DNA of 64,000 nt from Desulfobulbaceae bacterium (lineage in GTDB: Bacteria; Desulfobacterota; Desulfobulbia; Desulfobulbales; Desulfobulbaceae): positions 1-64,000 of the forward strand of contig JAAYIE010000060.1 of NCBI GenBank assembly GCA_012744275.1. The letters run 5' to 3'. The notes beneath the pieces are model-generated. The model made no database searches, was not told where the DNA came from, and was given only the letters and a program-made list of their open reading frames with translations. Made by a program: the position numbers and the translations under genes. This document shows positions 33,958 to 41,966 of the stretch, one piece after another; position 1 is the stretch's first letter, and each line of letters opens with the position of its first letter.

Positions 33958-34605
33958 TTACACTCCGTTTAAGGGGCAGCTTTCGCAGTGCGGGTTTGTT
34001 TTTCTGCAGAACTGGTTGCCGGTTCGGACCAAGAGGGCGTGGAATTCACCGTACAAATCCACATCCGCAGGTAAGTTGTCCATAAACAGCTCCTGCAGGG
34101 CATGGTAGTCAGTATCTTCGTCTATCAGGTTGTGGCGTAAAAGGATGCGGTGGGTGTAGGTATCCACCACAAAGACAGGCTTGCCGGCAGCATAGAGCGC
34201 AATGGAGTCAGCGGTCTCCGGGCCGATACCCTTAACTCCAAGCAGTTGCCTGCGTAGTTCTTCAAGGGGCAGGGCCAGCAAGGCTTCCAGACTGCCGTCG
34301 TGCTGCTCCTCTATCAAGGTCAAAAGATTGCGCAGGCGAGCGGCCTTCACGTTGTAATAACCCGCCGGTCGAATGTATTCGGCGAGCAGAGCCTGGGGCA
34401 ATTCCAGCAGTGCAGGCAGGCTGAGGAGGCCTGCATCCTTCAGGTTGGTTATGGCCTTTTCAACGTTTTTCCAGTTGGTGTTTTGGGTAAGGATGGCTCC
34501 CACTACCACCTCAAAGGGACTTTCACCCGGCCACCAGTCCTGCGGGCCAAAGTATTCGGAGACCACGTGGTAGAGGTGCTCCAGCCGTTCCGCTTGGGTA
34601 GGCAT
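33958..34605 (-). CDS. Endonuclease III-family (HhH-GPD) DNA glycosylase
   Basis: This 215-residue base-excision repair glycosylase carries VVVGAILTQNTNWKNVEKAI, the helix-hairpin-helix LLGVKGIGPETADSIALYA, the catalytic Asp in VVDTYTHRIL, and a C-terminal FCRKTNPHCESCPL. Two departures from E. coli Nth are visible. The catalytic Lys of GxGRKTAN is Glu (GPETAD), suggesting a monofunctional glycosylase. Only three of the four Fe-S cysteines are present, because the protein ends five residues after the third. Which base it removes cannot be told. The family members closest in my memory are 'endonuclease III domain' proteins of delta-proteobacteria. Confidence 0.85.
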   Translation of the reverse strand: MPTQAERLEHLYHVVSEYFGPQDWWPGESPFEVVVGAILTQNTNWKNVEKAITNLKDAGLLSLPALLELPQALLAEYIRPAGYYNVKAARLRNLLTLIEEQHDGSLEALLALPLEELRRQLLGVKGIGPETADSIALYAAGKPVFVVDTYTHRILLRHNLIDEDTDYHALQELFMDNLPADVDLYGEFHALLVRTGNQFCRKTNPHCESCPLNGV

Positions 34606-34626
34606 ACGTGCAGCGCTTCCTGGTGG

Positions 34627-35733
34627 TCAGGGTGTAGTGGTATGGCGGTCACCCAGGCAGATGCCGATGTCGCGCGCAGTTAATACTTTGTCACTGTCCA
34701 GATCCACTTTTTTTCGTTTGCGGATGGCATCGGCAATGGGCACAGCCGTCATATTCGGTGGTACCCAAGCCACCATGTGGTCGTATATCTTTTCCTCGGC
34801 CAGGCGTACCGCAGCTGCGCCAAAACGCAGGGCGAGCAGACGATCAAAATTGGTGGGCGAGCCACCCCGCTGCAAATGACCAAGCACCAGTGAACGGGTA
34901 TCCTTGCCCAGCCGCTGGCGGATCTGATTGGCAACCCATTCACCCACTCCGCCCAGTACCAGCTCTGCGCGTCCAACTTCTCCAAGTCCTTTGCTGATCA
35001 CCTCGCCACCTTCGGCGCGGGCCCCTTCGGCAACCACCACAATGGAGTAGTGCTTTTCGTGCAGTTCATTCTCTGCAATCTTGTTGCACACCACCTCCAT
35101 ATCAAAGGGGATTTCCGGGATGAGAATGACATCCGCGCCACCGGCAATGCCCGAGTACAGAGCAATCCAGCCAGAGTCCCGGCCCATCACTTCTACCACC
35201 ATCACCCGGTCGTGCGACTTGGCTGTGGAGTGGAGTTTGTCGATGGCATCGGTGGCAGTGGAAACCGCAGTATCAAAACCAAAGGTGCGATCCGTTGCCT
35301 CCAGATCGTTATCAATGGTTTTGGGAACCCCGATTACAGGCATTCCTTTCTGGTAGAAGCGGTGGGCGATTTCCAGGCTGCCGTCGCCGCCCACGGCAAT
35401 ATGGCAGGAAAAGCCCATGCGGAGAAAACCCCGCATTATTTTGTCGGAGATGTCCACAATTTGGATTTCGCCGGCAAGGTTTTCCACCGGTTTGGCAAAG
35501 GGGTTACCCTTATTGGTGGTGCCCAGAATGGTGCCGCCCTGGGTGAGGATGCCTTCGACATCATCCGGCGTAAGGCGGACAAGTTCGTCCTTGTCCAAAA
35601 AACCACCATAGCCGTATTTGCTGCCATATACTTCCCAGCCTTTACGGGTGGCAGCATTAACCACCGCAAAAATAACTGCATTGAGCCCCGGCGCGTCACC
35701 GCCGCCTGTGGATATAACCAGCTTGTCACTCAT
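34627..35733 (-). CDS. 6-phosphofructokinase (ATP/PPi-PFK family)
   Basis: The enzyme phosphorylates fructose 6-phosphate in glycolysis. The 368-residue protein has TGGGDAPGLNA at the N terminus, the nucleotide-site GGDGS, the catalytic loop PKTIDNDL, VEVMGRDSGWIAL, and LGHLQRGGSPTNFDR. GGDGS (Gly rather than Asp) points to ATP use, whereas Lys in KTIDND is more typical of PPi-using and mixed-type enzymes, so the phosphoryl donor is uncertain. ATG 35733 is chosen because MSDKLVISTGGGDAPG is a typical start. Confidence 0.9.
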   Translation of the reverse strand: MSDKLVISTGGGDAPGLNAVIFAVVNAATRKGWEVYGSKYGYGGFLDKDELVRLTPDDVEGILTQGGTILGTTNKGNPFAKPVENLAGEIQIVDISDKIMRGFLRMGFSCHIAVGGDGSLEIAHRFYQKGMPVIGVPKTIDNDLEATDRTFGFDTAVSTATDAIDKLHSTAKSHDRVMVVEVMGRDSGWIALYSGIAGGADVILIPEIPFDMEVVCNKIAENELHEKHYSIVVVAEGARAEGGEVISKGLGEVGRAELVLGGVGEWVANQIRQRLGKDTRSLVLGHLQRGGSPTNFDRLLALRFGAAAVRLAEEKIYDHMVAWVPPNMTAVPIADAIRKRKKVDLDSDKVLTARDIGICLGDRHTTTP

Positions 35734-35835
35734 AAAGTACTCACACTTAAAATAGCTGCTTCCGGAAAGGTGGCAGGCCAAAAAAACTGGCCAGTTGCGG
35801 CAAAGAACTGTTGTTTTGCCGGTACCGAAAGAAAA

Positions 35836-36249
35836 TCAGATTTCGGAGGTGCAATGCGGACAACGGGTTGCCTGAATCGGAATGCTGGAGTAGCACCGTG
35901 GGCAATCCTTGGTGGTTACTTCTGGTTCCGGCTCCGCTTTCTTCAAACGGTTCAACTGTTTAATAACAATAAAAATGGCAAAGGCAACAATAAGGAAATC
36001 AAGTACGGTATTGATGAAAACCCCGTATTTGATAGTAACAGCTTCGGCCTCAGCGGTTTTTTCTGTCAAAGTCAGGGCCAAATTGGAAAAATCCACATTG
36101 CCAAGCAAGAGGCCAATGGGAGGCATAATCACGTCGTTGACCAGTGAGGTGACTATTTTACCAAATGCGGCGCCGATAATGATACCTACGGCCATATCGA
36201 CTACATTGCCGCGCATGGCGAACTCCTTGAATTCCTTCAACATGCCCAT
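35836..36249 (-). CDS. mscL: Large-conductance mechanosensitive channel MscL with C-terminal zinc ribbon
   Basis: This is the emergency release channel for hypo-osmotic shock. The 137-residue protein has the MscL start [27 protein letters not shown] (TM1, about residues 8-42) and TM2 (about 75-100, [20 protein letters not shown]). After the usual C-terminal region comes CPRC...CPHC, a zinc ribbon absent from E. coli MscL. ATG 36249 lies 8 nt after AAGGAG and is chosen over the longer frame to 36399. Confidence 0.92.
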   Translation of the reverse strand: MGMLKEFKEFAMRGNVVDMAVGIIIGAAFGKIVTSLVNDVIMPPIGLLLGNVDFSNLALTLTEKTAEAEAVTIKYGVFINTVLDFLIVAFAIFIVIKQLNRLKKAEPEPEVTTKDCPRCYSSIPIQATRCPHCTSEI

Positions 36250-36479
36250 ACCATACACTCCTTCTGTTTTGAAACAGTGAGAAAAATATTTTGAGACCAA
36301 GCCGCACCGCAGCTGGTCTTCTGCAGTGTTTAATGGATTGTAGAGAGTAGAAGGTGCTTTGACAATGTCTTTTTTCAGGCGGTCATGGGCCCTCTGCATC
36401 CAACCGTACGGTGGTCCACAGCGGTAACATACGTATTTGCTCCTGAGTAAGTTAGGGCTGCATCAGCGATGCTCTTTAG

Positions 36480-36508
36480 TTGACGTGCGTACATTCTGTT
36501 CTTATGGT
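36480..36508 (+). promoter_or_regulatory. Candidate promoter for the HesB selenoprotein gene
   Basis: TTGACG (36480-36485), a 17-nt spacer and TATGGT (36503-36508) lie about 85 nt before ATG 36592. A GC-rich hairpin (CCGGCT/AGCCGG) lies in the leader. Confidence 0.5.
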
Positions 36509-36591
36509 AGCCCGAAGTAAAAAAATCCGGCTGCTGGTGGTCAGTTAAGCCGGTACTTGGTGATCATGCCGTCATGATATGGAGGTAAACG

Positions 36592-36924
36592 ATGTTTGAA
36601 GTAACGGATACAGCGGTCAGTAACCTGACCCAATATCTGACCCAGAACAAGATCGAGTCGCCGGTGCGGGTGGCTCTGATGCAGGGCGGCTGAAGCGGCC
36701 CCTCTTTGGGTTTGGCTCTGGATGAGCCAAAGGATAATGACAAGGTGTTTGAGGAAGGTACCCTCAAGTTTGTGGTGGAAGATCAGCTGCTTGATCGTTG
36801 TGGTTCCATCAAGGTGGATTTTATCGAGGCTGGCTACCGTTCCGGTTTTTCCATCACTTCAGCTAATCCCCTGGGTTCAGGAAGCTGCAGTGTCGGTGGT
36901 TCCTGCGGTGGTTCCTGCGGATAA
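36592..36924 (+). CDS. HesB/IscA-like selenoprotein (Sec at residue 34, UGA 36691-36693)
   Basis: This is a HesB-like (A-type Fe-S carrier fold) protein of 110 residues read through one UGA. The frame starts at ATG 36592 behind GGAGG. It continues on both sides of the UGA with the same family sequence: LMQGG-U-SGPSLGLALDEP. The tandem paralogue at 37058 has Cys at exactly this position (LMQGGCSGAALGLALDEP), which is the strongest evidence for Sec. A perfect 8-bp hairpin begins 17 nt after the UGA. The C terminus is Cys/Gly-rich (GSCSVGGSCGGSCG). HesB-like selenoproteins are known from Desulfobacterota; their exact role, Fe-S or redox, is not established. Standard gene callers will break or truncate this gene. 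Confidence 0.92.
36694..36731 (+). promoter_or_regulatory. Putative bacterial SECIS element of the HesB selenoprotein
   Basis: Directly downstream of the UGA, TTTGGCTC (36711-36718) pairs perfectly with GAGCCAAA (36724-36731) around a five-base loop TGGAT. The 17-nt distance fits the SelB-binding hairpins of bacteria. Confidence 0.65.
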
Positions 36925-37057
36925 TACTCTGTAAATCTGATTGTTTGCCGTCAATCAACCTTGTCTGCTCCTTAAAAAAGAATGTGGTCAACACAGTTGA
37001 TCGGCCATTATATTTTTTTAGTTCTAAATAACCGGCAGCATTGCATGGAGGGATACA

Positions 37058-37384
37058 ATGTTTTTTGAAGTAACGGAGATAGCGGCAAACAATTTGAAGG
37101 CCTATTTTGAGCAGAACAAAATCGATTCACCGGTGCGGGTGGGCTTGATGCAGGGCGGCTGCAGCGGTGCGGCCCTTGGGCTTGCACTGGATGAACCTGG
37201 AGAAAACGATAAAGTTTTTGAAGATAAGGAATTGAAGTTCGTTATCGCTACAGATCTGCTTGAACAATGCGGTTCGGTGAAGGTGGATTTTATCGAGGCG
37301 GGTTACCGTTCCGGTTTTTCCATCACTGCTGCCAACCCTGTTGGCGGTGGTGCTTGCGGCACCTGCAGTGGCTCCTGCGGTTAA
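37058..37384 (+). CDS. HesB/IscA-like protein, Cys paralogue of the selenoprotein
   Basis: This 108-residue protein is closely similar to the preceding selenoprotein over its whole length (IESPVRVxLMQGGxSG, LDEP, KVDFIEAGYRSGFSIT). Cys33 takes the place of Sec34. The C terminus has GGGACGTCSGSCG, a likely metal or redox Cys cluster. It begins behind GGAGGG, 133 nt after its paralogue. The pair looks like a tandem duplication in which one copy kept (or gained) Sec; there is a strong functional overlap but perhaps different redox strength. Confidence 0.88.
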   Translation: MFFEVTEIAANNLKAYFEQNKIDSPVRVGLMQGGCSGAALGLALDEPGENDKVFEDKELKFVIATDLLEQCGSVKVDFIEAGYRSGFSITAANPVGGGACGTCSGSCG

Positions 37385-37495
37385 TATGTCAGGAACCTGT
37401 TGACACCTTTTTCGCTCTCCTTTATTGTGGTAGATGTGAGATGGGCAGGTTCATGCCTGCTCGCAGATAACCTTAAGGAAAAGGAGGATCTTATC

Positions 37496-37684
37496 ATGAA
37501 AAAGATTTTAGCCGTACTGATGGCAGCCGCTTTCGTATTTTCTGCCAGCACCGTTTTTGCAGCAAAGTGCACGGTAGAAGCAGTGGAAGGCAACAAGGTA
37601 ACCCTCAACTGTGATAAGGCAGACGATGTGAAAGCGGGCGATAAGGTCAATGTTCGCGCCAGCAAGAAACTTGAAGGCTGCTAA
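37496..37684 (+). CDS. Tiny exported protein with C-terminal Cys
   Basis: The 62-residue precursor has a clear signal peptide (residues 1-23, MKKILAVLMAAAFVFSAS...). The mature part of about 40 residues reads AKCTVEAVEGNKVTLNC...KAGDKVNVRASK and ends with GC. It looks like a small beta-barrel (KOW/OB-like) with three Cys: two could form a disulphide and one is the last residue. It resembles in style the small ExtJ-type proteins of selenite/tellurite reduction operons, but I cannot confirm this. It follows AGGAGG and has its own terminator, downstream of the HesB pair. Confidence 0.8.
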   Translation: MKKILAVLMAAAFVFSASTVFAAKCTVEAVEGNKVTLNCDKADDVKAGDKVNVRASKKLEGC

Positions 37685-37710
37685 GGCCTGACTGAGATCG
37701 TTGAGTTAAA

Positions 37711-37744
37711 AGAGCGGGCCGTAACTGTGGCCCGCTCTTTTTTT
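37711..37744 (+). terminator. Rho-independent terminator after the tiny exported protein
   Basis: A 10-bp perfect stem AGAGCGGGCC/GGCCCGCTCT is followed by TTTTTTT. It closes the HesB-HesB-small protein region. Confidence 0.9.
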
Positions 37745-37776
37745 GTGCATTTATTTTGTTTGATTCAGAGGCATTG

Positions 37777-38472
37777 ATGGACCCGCAAACCCTGCCCCCG
37801 GATGTACGGCTCGTGTATGATCGGATCAAGGCGCGTTATCAGGTGCGTTTTGAAGCCCTGAGCGTGCGTAAACACAGACTGCATGTACTGCGCATGACTG
37901 ATTTGGAGCAGATTCTCGATGGCAAAAATCCGCTCAAGGATGTGGGCTCCTTTCCGTTTTGGGTGAAAATATGGGAGGCATCCCTGGTTCTGGCCGATCT
38001 TCTGGTTGCACTGCCGCGTTTGCGCGGAACAACGATGCTGGAACTCGGCGCTGGGCTCGGCGTGCCGGGCCTGGCTGCCGCTGCTGCTGGTGCAACTGTT
38101 ACCCTGAGTGATTACGAGGAGCATATTCTGGATTTTGAGCGGGTCAATGCGGCAGCCAGCGGCTTGAAGGATGTTTCTTTTTCGCTGCTGGACTGGAAAA
38201 ATCCACCCACAGACATGCCACGCTACGATGTGCTGGCCGGAGCAGAAATTTTATTTAGGGACGAATTTTTCGAGCCACTGTTGCAGATAATGCAGCGGGC
38301 ACTCAAACCGGGTGGCGTCATCTATCTGGCCCATGATTCCCGCCGGCAGAGCCTGCACCCCTTCCTCAAACTGGCCGAGCAGGATTATGTTATTGCTGCT
38401 TCAAAAAGGCGTTTGAAGAGTGTGGAGGAAGATAGGACTATCATTCTGACCAGGCTGCAGCCGCGCAAGTAG
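37777..38472 (+). CDS. Class I SAM-dependent methyltransferase (METTL/Nnt1-like protein methyltransferase)
   Basis: This 231-residue Rossmann-fold methyltransferase has motif I MLELGAGLGVPGLAAAAAG (SAM binding) and acidic loop LSDYEEHIL. It also has DVLAGAEILFRDEF (post-I region) and PGGVIYLAHDSRR, as in the METTL21/ETFBKMT group that methylates Lys on proteins. The N terminus (VRLVYDRIKARYQVRFEALSV) is a variable substrate region. ATG 37777 follows AGAGG. The target is not known. It lies 36 nt before the precorrin-2 dehydrogenase gene. Confidence 0.82.
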   Translation: MDPQTLPPDVRLVYDRIKARYQVRFEALSVRKHRLHVLRMTDLEQILDGKNPLKDVGSFPFWVKIWEASLVLADLLVALPRLRGTTMLELGAGLGVPGLAAAAAGATVTLSDYEEHILDFERVNAAASGLKDVSFSLLDWKNPPTDMPRYDVLAGAEILFRDEFFEPLLQIMQRALKPGGVIYLAHDSRRQSLHPFLKLAEQDYVIAASKRRLKSVEEDRTIILTRLQPRK

Positions 38473-38508
38473 CGCTGACGGCAGTGGTGTTTTTTCAGGT
38501 GCCGTGCC

Positions 38509-39183
38509 ATGTATCCGGTAAACCTTGATATACGAAACAGGCTGTGCGTGGTGGTGGGCGGTGGCGCAGTGGCGGAGCGGAAAACAACGGGCCTGCTTAC
38601 TGCAGGGGCACAGGTCAGGATCATTAGCCCGGAACTGACTGCAACCCTGCGGCAGTATGCCCTGGAGGGACGCATAAGCTGGTTGTCACAGCCTTTTGCT
38701 CCTGAGGATGTGGCAGACGCTTTCCTGGTTTTTGCGGCCACCTCCTCACCCGAGGTGCAGGCTGAGGTATGCACTGCGGCCCATCGGGCGGGATGTCTGG
38801 TGAATATGGTGGATGCGCCGGAGTTGTGTGACTTCCATGTGCCGGCGATTCTTCGCCGGGGCGACCTTGTGCTTGCGGTCTCTACTGCTGGAACAAGTCC
38901 TGCCCTGGCTGCTTGGCTAAAGGCGCGGCTTGAGCAGGACATTGGTGGAGAATACGCTGTCTTGGCCAGGCTCCTTGCTGAAATCCGGGTGAACGTACTG
39001 GGGCTTCCCCTGTCGGGGCGGGAAAAAAAGATGCTGTTTCAAAAAATGCTGGACAGCGATATACTTGCATGGATCCGGGATGGCAAAAAGGAACTGCTTG
39101 CCGCCCATGTGCAGGAGGTGTTTGGTCATCTGATTCCAGTCGGGCGCGTGCTCGATTTGCTCTGGACTGAAAGGAACCCATGA
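38509..39183 (+). CDS. Precorrin-2 dehydrogenase / sirohydrochlorin ferrochelatase (CysG-N/Met8-like)
   Basis: The enzyme oxidises precorrin-2 with NAD to sirohydrochlorin and may insert iron. The 224-residue protein shows MYPVNLDIRNRLCVVVGGGAVAERKTTGLL (NAD motif GGGxxA), FAATSSPEVQAEV, LVNMVDAPELCDFHVPAILRRGDLVLAVSTAGTSPALA (catalytic Asp region) and a helical C-terminal dimer domain. It is first in a run of heme-related genes, overlapping ccsA by 4 nt (ATGA), and takes the product of the cobA-hemD gene located elsewhere in the window. Confidence 0.93.
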   Translation: MYPVNLDIRNRLCVVVGGGAVAERKTTGLLTAGAQVRIISPELTATLRQYALEGRISWLSQPFAPEDVADAFLVFAATSSPEVQAEVCTAAHRAGCLVNMVDAPELCDFHVPAILRRGDLVLAVSTAGTSPALAAWLKARLEQDIGGEYAVLARLLAEIRVNVLGLPLSGREKKMLFQKMLDSDILAWIRDGKKELLAAHVQEVFGHLIPVGRVLDLLWTERNP

Positions 39184-39998
39184 GTTTTTTACTTTTTCAG
39201 GCAAGTTTCACCCTCTATTTTTTGGCCGCCGCAGCCTACCTGGTCTTTTTTTTTAGTGAGAAGGCGGCTATTCGTAAAAATGCACGCCTGCTGTTCATTG
39301 TGGCCTTTATCTGCCACAGCATCACCATCACCGCCCGCTATTTCGAGGCCGGCTACACCCCCATCGCTACTCACCATGAAACAGTTTCCTTTTTTGCCTG
39401 GGGTCTGGGTTGCGGCTATCTGAGTTTTTGCTGGCGCTATGAGGTGAAAAATCTGGGAGCCTTTATCAGTCTACTGGTGCTGGCACTCATGACTGTAGCG
39501 GCCTTTGCCTCGCGCGATTTAGTTTCTCTGCCGCCACTCTTGCAGTCAGCCTGGTTACCGCTGCATGCTTCGCTCTCGCTTCTGGCCTATGGTTTTTTTG
39601 CCATGGCCGGTGTCGGCGGGCTGATGTATTTGCTGCAGGAGCGCACTATTAAGCGCAAGCGCTTTGGCCTTTTTTACAGCCGTCTGCCATCACTTGAAAC
39701 CCTGGACAAACTCAACCATCATTGTCTGAGCGTTGGTTTTCCCTTGCTGACCCTTGGTATGATCACCGGCTCGTTGTGGGCAAAACAGGCGCTGGGTACG
39801 TACTGGCATTGGGACCCCATGGAAACCTGGACACTTGTCACTTGGCTCCTCTATGCCGGACTCATTCATCAACGTTTTACGGTGGGCTGGCGAGGCCGTC
39901 AGGCCGCCTGGCTCAGCATTTTTGCCTTGGTGGTCGCACTGTTCACCTATTGGGGTGTTTCCGTTTTTTTTGCCGGTTATCATGGCAAATTTTCCTGA
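39180..39998 (+). CDS. CcsA/ResC-type cytochrome c biogenesis protein (HemX-like)
   Basis: This 272-residue integral membrane protein has about eight helices. The tryptophan-rich heme-handling motif reads WHWDPMETWTLVTWLLYAG, and conserved His residues in ATHHETVSFFAWG and PLHASLSLLAYGFF are candidate heme ligands. It belongs to the family that presents heme for attachment to c-type cytochromes (System II); in some bacteria the hemA-linked copy regulates HemA levels (HemX). Its 17-nt overlap with hemA and 4-nt overlap with the preceding gene support an operon. Confidence 0.9.
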   Translation: MSFLLFQASFTLYFLAAAAYLVFFFSEKAAIRKNARLLFIVAFICHSITITARYFEAGYTPIATHHETVSFFAWGLGCGYLSFCWRYEVKNLGAFISLLVLALMTVAAFASRDLVSLPPLLQSAWLPLHASLSLLAYGFFAMAGVGGLMYLLQERTIKRKRFGLFYSRLPSLETLDKLNHHCLSVGFPLLTLGMITGSLWAKQALGTYWHWDPMETWTLVTWLLYAGLIHQRFTVGWRGRQAAWLSIFALVVALFTYWGVSVFFAGYHGKFS

Positions 39999-41295
39999 AA
40001 TTATAACTCTCATTGGCGTCAATCACAAAACGGCGTCCTTGGAACTGCGGGAGAGGCTCGCCTGCAATGCGGGCTATGATGAGCCTTTAGCGGCTTTGTC
40101 TAAACTGACCAGCCTGCGGGAGTACTATCTGCTCTCAACCTGTAACCGGGTGGAAATTGCCTTTGTGTCTACCGAACCGGAGCGTGCCCGAGCGGACATC
40201 CTGGAAGCCCTCTTTGCCCCTGCAGTAACTGCGGAGGAGCTGGAACCACATATTTATCACTACGGGCAGAGTGCGGCTGTTGAACATCTCTTCCGGGTGG
40301 CTGCCAGTCTGGATTCCATGGTGGTAGGCGAGGCACAGATACTAGGCCAGCTTAAAGAAGCCTACCGCGTTGCAGCCAAGGCTGGCGGCACCCGGCTGAT
40401 CCTCAACAAATTGCTGCACAAGTCATTCTCCGTGGCTAAACGGGTACGCACCGAAACCCGTATTGGTGCGAGTGCCGTCTCCATCAGTTATGCGGCCGTG
40501 GAGCTTGGCCGCAAGATCTTTGGTGATCTCACCAACAAGCATGCCCTGCTTATTGGCGCAGGCGAAATGGCGGAATTGGCGGCGGAACACTTGCTTGGCA
40601 ATGGCATAGCCTCGATTGTGGTTGCCAACCGCACCTTGGCGCGGGCGGTCAATCTGGCCAGGCGATTCAATGGCAAGGCTGTTGCTCTGGCCGAGTTGCA
40701 GGAGCAATTGCAACACGCGGACGTAATCATCAGCTCAACCGGTGCGGCAGAGCTGATCCTGCGCAAGGAGGATGTGCGCCGGGTAATGCGCAGTCGCCGC
40801 AATCGTCCCTTGTTCTTCATTGACATCGCGGTACCCCGCGACCTGGATCCGGCCATCAATGAACTGGACAATGTGTACCTGTACGATATTGACGACCTGC
40901 AGGGCGTGGTTGAGCTGAATCGGGCCGATCGTGATCGGGAAGCGATCAAGGCCGGGCGCATCATCGCCGAGGAAGTGCTTAAATTTGAGTACTGGCTCGA
41001 AAACATGGCCTCGACCCCCACCATCATCCAGTTGCGGACCATGATTGAGGACATTGTATTGACTGAGGTGGAAAAAAGTGCAGGCCGCATCGGTGCAGTT
41101 AGTGATGCTCAACTGCAGGCCCTGGAAAAAATGGCCCTGGCCATTACCAGCAGGATGCTCTACCATCCGCTCAAGTACTTAAAAGAGGAGCACCACTGCC
41201 TGACTCTTGAGGAGCGTATCAGCATGGTCCGCAGCATCTTTGAACTGGATGATGCATCAAGACCTGCGCCAACTGGAGATACACTCCATGCATGA
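39982..41295 (+). CDS. hemA: Glutamyl-tRNA reductase
   Basis: This is the first committed step of C5 tetrapyrrole synthesis, reducing Glu-tRNA to glutamate-1-semialdehyde. The 437-residue protein contains GVNHKTASLELRERL, the catalytic Cys in LLSTCNRVEI, SLDSMVVGEAQILGQLKEAY, the NADPH motif LIGAGEMAELAAEHL, FIDIAVPRDLDP and a C-terminal dimerisation helix. ATG 39982 lies within the end of ccsA and gives the normal N terminus; a longer frame back to 39835 is not supported. Confidence 0.96.
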   Translation: MANFPEIITLIGVNHKTASLELRERLACNAGYDEPLAALSKLTSLREYYLLSTCNRVEIAFVSTEPERARADILEALFAPAVTAEELEPHIYHYGQSAAVEHLFRVAASLDSMVVGEAQILGQLKEAYRVAAKAGGTRLILNKLLHKSFSVAKRVRTETRIGASAVSISYAAVELGRKIFGDLTNKHALLIGAGEMAELAAEHLLGNGIASIVVANRTLARAVNLARRFNGKAVALAELQEQLQHADVIISSTGAAELILRKEDVRRVMRSRRNRPLFFIDIAVPRDLDPAINELDNVYLYDIDDLQGVVELNRADRDREAIKAGRIIAEEVLKFEYWLENMASTPTIIQLRTMIEDIVLTEVEKSAGRIGAVSDAQLQALEKMALAITSRMLYHPLKYLKEEHHCLTLEERISMVRSIFELDDASRPAPTGDTLHA

Positions 41296-41788
41296 TGAAC
41301 GTTTGCTCATTTTGGAAGAAGAGGCATTAATGGTGCGCCATTCCGGCGAGATTCCCGAGGTGGCACTGCATGCGAGCCTTTATTATTTACAGGAGGACGA
41401 GGAAGGCCCACACTTTCGTCTGACAGCAGAAGAACAGCAACTGCTGGAACAGGCGGCAGCAGAACGCTACGAAGAGATCATCCTGCGTGATCTAAGCTTG
41501 GGCAACCGGGATTTACGCCTGTTTCGTGGCCTCCGTCGGGCCGAGGAAAACTGGGGACGTTATGCTCGATTTTGCGAAAAAAATCGCATCGATCCCGGCC
41601 CTTTTCGAGTGGAAGCAGGCAGGGCGCTGGGCAACTATCTCAAGCAGGAACTAGGTGAAATAGCGCGGGGTGAGCGTGAACCTTCTGTAAATTGCCCCGC
41701 AGAAACCGTGCAGGCCCTCGCTGCCCAACTGGAACTCCGCCCGGATGCACTGCCTGCAGGCTGGGAGGAGCTTTGCCAGGATAGGTAA
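41288..41788 (+). CDS. Acidic protein of unknown function at the end of the hemA operon
   Basis: This 166-residue soluble protein is rich in Glu, Leu and Ala and mostly helical. No family is recognised. Stretches such as LTAEEQQLLEQAAAERYEEIILRDL and LFRGLRRAEENWGRYARFCEK look like helical pairs. Its ATG overlaps the hemA stop by 8 nt with GGAG upstream, so it is translated with hemA. A repeat-like sequence begins directly after its stop codon. Confidence 0.72.
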   Translation: MHDERLLILEEEALMVRHSGEIPEVALHASLYYLQEDEEGPHFRLTAEEQQLLEQAAAERYEEIILRDLSLGNRDLRLFRGLRRAEENWGRYARFCEKNRIDPGPFRVEAGRALGNYLKQELGEIARGEREPSVNCPAETVQALAAQLELRPDALPAGWEELCQDR

Positions 41789-41906
41789 ATCCAATTCCGT
41801 ATCAAGGATCGTTATATCAAAACGTTATCTGTGTTGGCATCAGCCAATGCACGCAGGTTGTAGGGCGATCCTGTATACGCCTGTGGCATCTGTGCCTTGC
41901 TTCAGG
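41789..41906 (-). repeat. Degraded copy of the 125-bp inverted-repeat-ended element
   Basis: Directly after the stop codon the sequence ATCCAATTCCGTAT resembles the conserved end. Further on, CCTGTATACGCCTGT and GTGCCTTGCTTCAGGAG resemble the core. The second terminal repeat is not recognisable. The rest of the gap to 41966 shows nothing else. Confidence 0.4.
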
Positions 41907-41966
41907 AGCCGATCGGCGTTCTTTCTCCTTGGCCGGTCTAGCGCGCTAGATCCCCTTCCTTGTCCG

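Noticed and set aside
33958..33960. Stop of the endonuclease III-like gene at the fourth Cys position as a Sec codon
   Set aside because: The codon is TAA, not TGA.
35050..36147. 365-codon plus-strand frame opposite phosphofructokinase and mscL
   Set aside because: It crosses two real genes on the other strand and has no recognisable domain.
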